A stretch of DNA of 64,000 bases from Erpobdella octoculata. Taxonomy: Eukaryota > Annelida > Clitellata > Hirudinida > Erpobdellidae. The notes beneath the pieces were generated by a model. That model saw only the letters and a list, made by a program, of their open reading frames with translations, was not told the DNA's origin and did no database searches. The translations under genes were made by a program, and so were the position numbers. Position 1 is the first letter of the stretch. Each line of letters begins with the position of its first letter. The stretch is taken from assembly GCA_963978895.1 (NCBI GenBank), contig OZ022241.1:19385773-19449772 (forward strand), read 5' to 3'. Of this stretch, positions 1-9,900 are shown piece by piece.

Positions 1-582
1 AATTTGATTTAATTTTAATTTGTTAAGTCTGGAACTCTTTTTGTGAAGCACAAAATATCTCTCTCTAAATAGAAGAAATTCCACCTGCAATTTATTGATT
101 AGTCCTGAAAACCAAAGTTATCTGGATTTAAAAGATAAGTTGCTAAAAATCAAATATAAAGTTTATATTATAAAGCACCGATAGCAGAGCTGTCGTATCG
201 GAAGTTCGTAAATGAGCTCTATGAAATCAAAACAAAGGTATCCGCGGCACCATAGATATCTAAACAACGGTAAACAACACACATATTTATTTAATTTAAT
301 ATTTATCTTTAAAACCTTTAAAACTTAAGAAAAAAATTAAAAAAATTATGTATAATTTAACTATAAATTAATTTATTTTTATTTTGTAGAAAAAAAATTT
401 ACTTCACCTTACTACCGCTGACCAAAACGTTTTTTGTCCATAAAACATCAACGGAAAAACACTTTACAGGAATCACCGCTTGAATAAGTTACATAAGTGT
501 GCCAAATATCAATAAAATCTGTTCGGCCGTTTACATTTGATACTCGGATATACAATCAAACATTTCATTTTTATATATAAGA
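1..582 (-). mobile_element. Possible Helitron 5' end (minus strand)
   Basis: Read on the minus strand, position 582 starts TCTTATATATAAAAATG preceded by A, the usual Helitron start (A then TC and a TA-rich stretch). The following text around 480-545 (a CGGCCGAAC-type stretch, then a poly-T/TTGATA block) looks like subterminal Helitron sequence. No 3' end is visible inside the window, so the extent to position 1 is a guess. No coding capacity was seen from 1 to 840. Confidence 0.35.
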
Positions 583-1099
583 TTACCACAGTACAAAGGT
601 GAGCTCCTCGCAGCACCGTAACAAGCGACACCAAATTTTTATTTTAAGAATGTTTAAAAAACTGAATGTTTAACAAATATTAGCTTCAGTTTCTTCTCAA
701 AATGTTAAAAAGCGACATTAATTCAAAGTTTAGCATAAATCAAAACTCATTGTTCAATCCTCCTTTTCAAAACCATCATCAGCCCCATTCTCCATTGCTC
801 GAGTGACGTGACAAGGATCTCGACAAAATCTTATTCTTTACAAGTGGCGTAGCCAGGATTCATGAATAAGGGGAGCTTACGGTAAGCCTCCAAATTTACT
901 TAAGCATATAACAAATGTCGAAATGCCAGTATAAAAATGTTAAAACTAAAAATTACAGATATTTATTTATACAAAATTTGTTTATTTACACATATACAGA
1001 TATATCAAGAGAGTTTTAGAATAATTTAATAATAAACAACTAAAAAGCAGAAACTTTAACGACCAGCTTGAAAATTTTTAGGTAATGTTACTGAGCTTA

Positions 1100-2370
1100 G
1101 CTTCAAAGTGTTCTTTTTTAACCGAGGTTCATCCTGCGATCACCATTAGCGCGAATTTTTCAACTAGGTCATTCGTTGAGAGTTGCAGCAGGAGGTCTCT
1201 TTCAACAACAACGAGCATCAGTGCTTCCAAGCGCTCTTCTATCATTGTTGAGCGCAGCTTGGTTTTAAGCAGGGCCAATTTGGAAAAGCTCCTTTCAACG
1301 ATGGCCGTCGTGACTGGTAAGCTGAGATCGATTTGGTAGAACATGCGCAAATCGTGAAAATTTGAGCATATCTTTAAATAAGCTTTAGAAAAATTGGTTT
1401 TGCATACTTAGCAATTGCTGGAAGTGACAATCGCCGCTGCGCAACTGCCCGTTCTGTGTCGACAAACTGGTAACGCTCATACAGGCGACGGTCAAACTTC
1501 TCTGCATCAACACATTCTACGTTGTTTGGCTGCAGGTAAGCGAAGTGGCAGAGCTTTTTTGGAAAACGAGTGTCTAGCTCTGTAATCAGTCGATTCAAAG
1601 TTGCGTAATGCAAATTAATTTTTATTGCATCCCGGCCAGAAATATGAACCTGCTGCCCAGTACCTTCATTTAGTTCTTTCGGAACTTAACGCCTAGGAGG
1701 CTAAGTTAGTTCTGTCAGTATATCCATACTAACTGTTAGTTCTGTCAGTATATCCATACTAACTGTTAGTTCTGTCAGTATATCCAAACTAACTGTTAGT
1801 TCTGTCAGTATATCCATACTTTTGCGCTGCTCGTATGCCTTCTTCATAGTTAACATCTGATGCTGCTCAACAGTTCCATCGTATCGGAAAGACCCTTGAG
1901 ACGTAATGCAATGCCTTTAAGTCTCTGCTGACACTCGATGAAGTAAACATGATGTAAAGCACTGCCCTCAACAAAAGCATATAGCTGAATATAACAGCTC
2001 TAGTTCCGAAAAAATTGCGTGCTTGAGTATTGTTTTGTTATAAATTGAGACGGAATTGATTAAAGTTCGATTGAGGCTGTGGCTATAGCAGTGCGTAAAT
2101 AATGCCCCCGGATTTTGCTCCATGGTCCTGGCTTGGACTCCTTCGTTAGCCTGGCGTGTTTTTGCAAAGCAAACCCCGCTTTACGATTGAGAGCGTTTGC
2201 CCAGCTGTTGTTGAGACCATCTTTCGTGAAAGCCTGCGACGCTTTTCCAACTGACAGTAGTTTAATGCCAAAATTGCGACAGTTGAAGCAAAAAGCAGCT
2301 TGTTTTTTCAAACTGTATTCCAGCCGTGGAAATTTTCTATTCATAATGAACAAAAAAACAATCATATGTT
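1100..2370 (-). pseudogene. hAT transposase pseudogene, TTF/ZMYM1-like
   Basis: On the minus strand the pieces run in transposase order. Near 2290-2350 there is a TTF-type zinc-finger segment (RKFPRLEYSLKKQAAFCFNC, then QAFTKDGLNN). At 1374-1613 there is a middle segment, and at 1129-1340 the C-terminal dimerisation region, with LPVTTAIVERSFSKL and the K-LRSTM-ERL pattern typical of hAT proteins. The pieces are in different frames and separated by stops and a tandem repeat, so it cannot make transposase. The family is known for 8-bp target duplications; the assignment rests on the C-terminal motif. Confidence 0.75.
1703..1820. repeat. 30-bp minisatellite, about 4 copies
   Basis: The unit GTTAGTTCTGTCAGTATATC plus 10 more bases repeats four times with one or two substitutions. 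It interrupts the hAT pseudogene, so it arose by slippage or duplication after inactivation. Confidence 0.9.
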
Positions 2371-3763
2371 TGTTGGATATTCAACTCTAATTCTTTAAAG
2401 AGACGTTATTTTAGCAAAACCTTGTCGAGGCAATATGTTCTCAGGACCCACTAAATTTTCACAACAATAAAAAGTTTTCAAAACAATTTTTTCCATTTTT
2501 GCTCCAAAAAAGCTGATGACCAGGCAGTAGTCACCTCTTTACGGTGGCCCGCTAACACTTCACAGGGTTCCCACTTCACCGTCATAGAGTCCCGCCTACC
2601 TATAAAAAACCCGCTCAAACCTCTCAAGCTCCAAATTTGCACTTCTAATACTATTTTTGAGGACTCAATTTGTTTTTTTAGGCCCAAAACTACGTCACGG
2701 GTCCCAATCAAAAGTTAGAGAAGCAATGACCCATCTTGCTTCCTCTAATTGACGTCTCTGATTCTGCACTCTTATGATCTCGGTGCAGTAAAATTACACA
2801 CATATTAAATGTATAGACTCAGGATTATTGTACAGGGGGTATTGTCTCGGGAGATATTGTCCTATACTCAATAATTGTATGGCACTGGTGGAATGAAATA
2901 TTGCAAATTAACTGGGCTCTAAAAATTAACTAATCATTTTAATTGAAATGTTCGTCCTTGGAGATTGATGGTAAATCCATTCGTTGGTTGAACTGGTCAA
3001 TGCCTCACATAATGTGCAAATGTTTGGTGTTCTTCTGGGACCTCGTCCACAGGATCACATGCGGAAAACTCAACACATTTGCAAATGTATGACTCTTTAG
3101 TCGTCATTTCGTATCAACGCAAAATAAATTACTGAAATATCAACCAAATCTGCGAGTAATGCAAAAACCAACTCAATAAAATAAATTTCATGCTCTTTAA
3201 AGCTGATTTTATGAATTTCTAACCTTGTTAGAATAACATAAATTGTAACTAAACTAGTTCAATAATTTTCTGTACGGCTCTATAAAAGTTGAACACTCTG
3301 TGTCACGGTCTAAGAAATTATGTTAATACGCGGTGGAGTTTACACGAGCTCTCCATATGGCCAGTCTCTACTACTACTTTCTTCTTTCTTCTCGTCTCTC
3401 TAGGTAGAGAGCTTCTAACCATTTTCACTCCTTGGCATCTCTTTTTCTCCACACAAACTGTCCGCTCTACTAGAATTTTAGTTTCATTAGCATCTCTTTT
3501 TATCTCTCTCTCACTTTTATCTACGTGGACAGCCTATACTGCTAGACTTCTATTTCAACATCTTTCTTTTCCATGTCCGAGTGGACAGCCTAGTTTCATA
3601 ATTACATATCAATAAGATGGTGCTTAGGTTTACACAAAGTGCCGTTATGGTCTTATTCTTTATTAGGGGGTATAAAAAAACTTCTCGAATTTAGACGAAT
3701 TGAAAGAACCATCTATGAAGAGATAAGGGAAGCTTGAGCTCTCCAAGCTACGCCACTTTGTAT

Positions 3764-4394
3764 GAACATCAAAGTTTATTGCATAACAAAATTCCAATTT
3801 AGTTTACGTAACAAAGTTTGAAGGTTTCAAGCAGCTATTAGCAATTCTATTTTACGTTTTGTGGGCAAAAAGGAGTTAAGAGAAAGTGGAAGTAAGAAAA
3901 GGAGCAAGAGCGTGACAGCACTTGGGAAAAAGAACGAAAAAACGAGCGGGATTGTGAAAGCGAGTTAGAGCGCGAGAGCGAGCGGGAACGAGAAAGGGAG
4001 CGGAAACGGGAGACCGAGTGGGAACGGGAACGTGAGCGTGAGTGGGATCGCGACTGGGAACGGGGGAGCGAGCAGGAACGGGAGCACGAGCGGGAACTGT
4101 AGAGCCAGCGGGAACGGGGGAGTGAGCGGGAACGGGAGAGTGAGCAGGAACGTTAACGGGAAAGCAAGCGGGAACGGGATAGCGATCTGGAACGGGAAAG
4201 CGACCGGGGCCGGAGAGCGTGCGTGAAAGGAAGCGGGAGAGCAAAAAGGAGCAGGAAAGCGGGAGAGGGAGAGCAAAAAGGAGCAGGAAAGCGGGAGCGG
4301 GAGAGCAAGCTGGGAAGGAAACGGGAGCGAGAGAGAGAGAAAAACGATTGAAAAACCTCTAAGAACCCCGGGCAACGCCGGGTAGCCCCGCTAG
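3764..4394 (+). mobile_element. Non-autonomous Helitron, family 2
   Basis: The 3' end is diagnostic: a GC-rich hairpin (CCCGGGCAACGCCGGG, 4367-4382) followed after a few bases by CTAG and a host T, the Helitron 3' terminus. The body shares a block (GTAACAAAGTTTGAAGG through GGGCAAAAAGGAGTTA) with a second copy at 14525-14822. The 5' limit is uncertain. Between 3890 and 4330 it carries a GA-rich minisatellite of GAGCGGGAACGG-like units that gives meaningless open frames on both strands. No Rep/helicase coding. Confidence 0.8.
3890..4335. repeat. GA-rich minisatellite inside Helitron
   Basis: Degenerate 10-12 bp units of the type GAGCGGGAACGG extend over about 440 bp. Related but shorter runs sit next to the other family-2 Helitron ends (14690-14820, 40500-40560, 51790-51850) and in the hAT at 59911-59985, so the array travels with the element. 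Confidence 0.85.
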
Positions 4395-4593
4395 TTGTTG
4401 CTCAAGCTTAAATGTGTAACTTTAACCTTAAAAAACGCCCATCACAGCAAATTGTAGAAAACTATTTATGGCTCATCTTACCAACAATAACAAGAGAGTA
4501 GGAATTTCTGACAAGGTTTCTGCTACCGATAGTAGTATATTATTGGCGTGTGAAAATAGTTTTTCAATAGAGTTGTCATAACAATTAACAAGC

Positions 4594-4594
<1 letters not shown>

Positions 4595-4675
<81 letters not shown>
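4595..4675. repeat. (TA)n microsatellite
   Basis: About 75 bp of uninterrupted TA. Confidence 0.97.
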
Positions 4676-4678
<3 letters not shown>

Positions 4679-4887
4679 ACTAACCTACCTACATACTTTC
4701 CTACATAGTTATCTCTTAGGAATAACACATTTAAAAAATCCCTGTTTTTGTTTATTATCTAGCGTATAATTGTATTTCTTTAAAGCAAATATTTATACTT
4801 GCATTTAAACACTTTGTACTATAAAAACCAGTAGAAGCTGCCTTGATGGTCATTTAGGGCTACATAAATAAATACATAAATACATAA

Positions 4888-5146
4888 ATACATACATACA
4901 TACATACATACATACATACATACATACATACATACATACATACATACATACATACATACATACATACATACATACATACATACATACATACATACATACA
5001 TACATACATACATACATACATACATACATACATACATACATACATACATACATACATACATACATACATACATACATACATACATACATACATACATACA
5101 TACATACATACATACATACATACATACATACATACATACATACATG
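4888..5146. repeat. (CATA)n microsatellite, about 257 bp
   Basis: Roughly 64 uninterrupted CATA units. The apparent MYVC-repeat peptides are artefacts of this array. Confidence 0.98.
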
Positions 5147-5149
5147 TCA

Positions 5150-6700
5150 CGTATTTAACTTAAACAGTTCTCTATTTCTAATTTATTGTTTGCCACGGAC
5201 CTTCCGCGAAGTATAATTGATTCCAACGCTGTTTTGTTTTTTTAGTTTTGCTTTTAACTTTACTTTTTGCCGACTTTAATGCATTTTAAACTTTTTCGCA
5301 ACAAGAAATTGAAGTAGAATATTTTTTTAATGGTTTTAATTAGTTACATTTTCAAAATATTAATTTACATTGAATTTTTAACTGAAAATATAATTATGTT
5401 TTAATTCGAGCTCACCAGTTTTTATAAATATCAAATATCTATAAGGATTCTATAATAATCAAAATATATTAACTGATAAACTATTCAAAGCGACCTGTTT
5501 GTGGAAAGTTTCTAAAAATCATTGGAAACCATTCTGAGCATGCAAAGCACAAAAATTCCCACGCTCTCAGGCGCGTGGCCATTCCTATTAAGATCCATCT
5601 GTAGTGTATGCATGTACGTATGCATGGATCGTTCACTCCACCGACCTATCTATGATCTAAGCGCTCCATTGATGATGGAGGAAATGCAGGAAAGGGAAAA
5701 TGAATAAAGGAGAGTTGTAATGAAGAGAAAAAGGAGAGAAGAATGGACATATGGAAAAACTTAAAGAGCCGGTCGTAGTCAGTTGTTTTTATTGGAGCTG
5801 TCTTGTTGACAGAACAAAGTACCGTTTGATCCTGGATCGCTTGTGATAGTTTGAAGGTAAATTTGAAAAAGTAAATATAAAGAAACGGATAGGAAGAAAA
5901 ATATATATACTTGTATATTAATTTTATTAATTATATATTAAAATCAATCTTAACAACGTCGCATTAACTTGTGTCATTCAGCATACAAAAACATTTACAA
6001 ATTTCTTACAAGTCTAGACTGCCTGTTTTTTCTTTATGTACAGTTAAAAACATAACATGGTTTAATCTAGTTTGGGTCATATATATTTAGTTATGATATA
6101 ATGATATGATCAGTTTTTGAAACTAGTGTAGTAATGTCCAAATGATCCATTGATTTAAACAACACGGATACATGGTAATAAATGTTCTTTTGATATTTTT
6201 CCAAACTATTTCCCACGAAAACACACATAAATGGTTTTATTGAAGTGCTTTTTTAGCGAACGCTAATTAACAGCCATATTTCTTTATTCCCTGATTGAAT
6301 GTAAGAAAACTCCAATAGGCTTAATAGTTATGTTACACGCTGCAATTTTGGTGACTTAAGTGTAACTTTATAATCGTAGAAATTAGTTTTTCTCTATTTA
6401 TTTCATAATCATTAAAGATTTTCAAAACGGGTTGGAAATTTTATAAATTTCTCTCTCCTTGGTTTTTTCTTTAAGATAATTTTAAGCCTCTATTAAACAA
6501 TCATTCAATCTGTCATTTTTTTTCAACTCATTTTTGTAGGTACTTACATGAGATCAATATTATTATTAATATTATATTATTATGTATTATATAGTATCTT
6601 ATATGCATATATAATTTATTTTATTTTAAATTCTATTAATAATAATAAACTAAAAAAATTATTTTTAAAATGTTTATAGTAATAAAGCAATTTTATGATT
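5150..6700. other. Gene-poor DNA upstream of the Scratch-like gene
   Basis: No coding region, RNA gene or transposon end was recognised. The sequence is AT-rich, with short AT-repeat patches (6550-6720). It presumably contains upstream regulatory DNA of the zinc-finger gene. Confidence 0.5.
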
Positions 6701-6720
6701 AATTGGCAATGAAATAAAAA

Positions 6721-6776
6721 ATAGGCGTGTCTTACCGGAGTTTCATTGTCAATCATTTCAAAAATGACACGCCTAC
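6721..6776 (+). promoter_or_regulatory. Inverted repeat and E-box upstream of the Scratch-like gene
   Basis: TAGGCGTGTC (about 6722-6732) is repeated exactly in inverse as GACACGCCTA (about 6766-6776). A CAGATG E-box follows within 10 bp. The pair lies about 200-260 bp before the start codon, in the likely 5' UTR or proximal promoter. A regulatory role is inferred from position only. Confidence 0.35.
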
Positions 6777-6981
6777 CATTCAGATGAGGCGTCTGAGAGA
6801 GTTTGTTTCTGCAACCATCGGAAGTTTTCAGTGCTTTCTGCTAGTGGTTTAAGAATGTTTTCTGCTATTTTCTAGAGTTTAAAAAGTGATTATTTTATTA
6901 AGCAAATTAAACTGTATAATAAAATTAATAACAATAATCATTTAACAATAATATAATCTCAAAATAGTTTCTAAAAAAACA

Positions 6982-9900
6982 ATGCCAAAGTCATTTTTAA
7001 TAAGAAAAGTTCTTATGAAAAATTGTATTTATTCTGCGGAAAAAATAAGTAATGCTGCTGCTGATGATGATGATGGTTATGAGAAGTCTGAAAGATGCGA
7101 AGAAAATGATTCTCAGAAATCGATTTCATTAAAAAGTCTAAGTGAGTTATTGTTTGATTTTTGATGCGCTACAAATTTTTAATTACAAAAATTGAATATA
7201 AATGTAAGTGGCAAGCATTTTCCGCTGTTTTAGGAAAATGTTTCAGGCTTAAAATGTATCACTTCAAAATATATTCTAACAATTCATTGTATAAAACATC
7301 TATTCAATAAAATAAAGTTAATCCTCAAATGGCTTTTATTACTCACAGTTTAACTCGGCAACTAAGCAACTGACTATACTTATACTTCGTTCTTACCTTC
7401 TCCAGTTGTAAATTGTAAATAAACAACTTGAAATAAAATCAAACACCTAATTATTCTTATCTAACGAAATACTTAACAAGTGTCCAGAGATCATCGGCGG
7501 CACAGTCTTAAGTGTTGTAAGTAATTAGCGATAATCTCATTTTAGAACTTCATACTTGAATCTTTCTTCTGCTTAGACAATTTGGCACTAGAAAAAATAT
7601 TTGAGATCTTTCTTTCTTTTATTTTTCATGTATTTTCTTTCTTCACATCACTTCAAATTACCTACCTGTTATATTCTTTACTATATACATAGGGACGTTG
7701 TTACATGACTGACAGGGGCTTCTATCCCTATAAAGGCGCGCAAAGCTTCGCCCGTGAAAAAACGGGGGAGAAAAAATGGAGGTAAGAAAAAAATAAAAAA
7801 CCAATTTGCATAAATTTTCATGCATATGGATTAAAAATTGAAGTAAAACTGAACGACATGTGGCTTTTCAACATTAAATTTTGATGAAATTTAATGACTG
7901 TCTCATCTTATCCGGCAAGGACGACATTTTAGAAAACCTTAGGGGGAGGGGGTAAACGTATTCTAAGTTTTTTCGAAACCTTCTTTTCATTTTTGCTACA
8001 TATCCAAACAATTTCGAAACTTTCTTTTCATGTTAAGGGGTCCAGTACAATGTCACAGGGGGCCCACTTCACCGCATAGGAAGCTCGCCTACCTTTACAA
8101 AAGGCCCGCGCAAACATCTCAAGATTCAACTTTACCCTTAACAGCCCATTTCTGAGGCACAACTGATATTTTTGGAAGCCTTAACTACTTCAGAGGGCCC
8201 GCTCAAAAGTCGGGGAGGGAAACAAATTAAGTGTATTTCACAATGTAACCATCTCCATTTGTGGATGGAACTAACTTTTTGCTGAAACCTTTGTACGCTG
8301 ATGGTTTGTACAAAAGTGAACCTGACATGACTCTCTTTCGGATTTAGTTTTACTTACGATTTATATAGTTTGTTGAATCAACCACCATATTGCGTGAAAA
8401 CAACGTAAATTGGTACTGTTCAATCAAATTAGTGGAGCAGAACGAGCGAATCATGAACTTTAATTTTTTTAACTTTAGGTATAACGATTAAAACGATGAA
8501 GTTTTCTGCTACAATATTGTCGATCTAATAAACTTGTCACTTAAAAATCTAGTTGCGAAGAATTCCAGAGGACAAAATCAAAATCATTAACAGATTCACT
8601 ACCTTCTCAACAACGCTAAAAAACAAAGAAGTAAAAAACTTAATTTTAACAAAACCTTGGAAGCAAGATGTTCAAGGGCCCACGTTCCAAAATTGTATTT
8701 AATAATACTCAACTTTTTCCTACTAAAATAGCTGATGCGTAGGGGAGGGGGTAATTGTAGTGTATTTTCCTAAAACATTTTCCGAAGAATTATTTTGTTC
8801 TTCTTCAAATAGTTGATGACGGGGGGATATAGAAGCATACTTTTTCAAAAATTTTTAGAACACTTATCAACTTTTTTCTAATTTTCATAAATTTATTGAA
8901 TTTACATAGTTTAGCGGCAATTATGGTTTTTAAACCTATTTTATATCCACAATTATGTCCCTGGAGTACTAAAGTCAAGAAAAATCCACTTCAAAATCAA
9001 ACGGGACCCATTTCAAAATCAGAGAACCCATTTCAAGTTGAGCAGGAGCCCATTTCAAAACCATGGGGAATGACTTCTCTGTGCTCTTAATTGACATGCT
9101 TGCAAGAAGCATAACTATCTAAATTTGAACAAAACTGCTTGTTTTTAACCTTATTGTTCAAAACAATTTACGAGGATTAATGTTTGTTGTATTTTTTAAT
9201 CCTTTATATTAACTTCGTCTTTCTGTCTGTCTGTCTGTCTGTCTGTCTGAATGAGCACAAACCCCTTTTCCTTCATCAAATCGATGTGAAACTTTGTCCA
9301 TAAACTCTTGAGGACCAAACATTAATTTTGAGATAGTCACTCTTTAAAAAAAGTTATTTTTTATTCTTTATTTGAACGTTCGTCTCAAAAAATCTATGCG
9401 TCATTTCGTCATAGTTTCATCATCATCATCGACCGACTACGTTTCGTCCGGACTTGTTGGTCCCTCCACTCCGCAGACGACAATATCTGAGCTTCCATTT
9501 CTCTCCCTTGGCCTCCGTGGCTTCCCTTCTAACATCCTCAGCGGTGATACTCTTTCTGTCATAACCCATGTATGTTGACATCTGGTCGAGGTATGACATT
9601 CTAGGACGGCCGCGTCTGTTGCTAGCTCTTACGTTCGATGTATACAGCATGTATATATTTGCCGGTTCATCTTGGTTCATACGTAGGCAGTGACCAGTGA
9701 AAGACATCTGACGATGACGGATCAATGTGCTGATAGGAGCTGACTGTACCCTGTCGTACAGGTCCTCATTTGTCATACGATCCTCTGACTGAACCACACC
9801 GAGCATCCTGCGATAAGACTTTCTGGCAAACACGTCCAATTTAATCGACAAACTTTTTGTTACAATCCAGGATTCACATCCATACAACAAAATCGATACA

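Larger units (their letters stand above)
841..3760 (-). mobile_element. Decayed hAT (ZMYM/TTF type) transposon
   Basis: The left end reads CAAGTGGCGTAGCCAGG and the right end is its inverse, GCTACGCCACTTTG, giving imperfect terminal inverted repeats about 2.9 kb apart. Between them lies a minus-strand transposase remnant of the TTF/ZMYM1-like hAT group. I could not find a matching 8-bp target duplication, so the exact ends are approximate. It contains a 30-bp tandem repeat (1703-1820), a CT-rich low-complexity patch (3340-3600) and a dispersed noncoding block (2417-2720) that recurs in the hAT at 7713-10639. Confidence 0.7.

Noticed and set aside
3876..4375. Proline/serine/alanine-repeat ORFs on the minus strand
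   Set aside because: They arise from the GA-rich minisatellite inside a Helitron; both strands and several frames are open, as expected for such a repeat.
4819..5150. Three overlapping long ORFs of MYVC repeats
   Set aside because: They are translations of the (CATA)n microsatellite.
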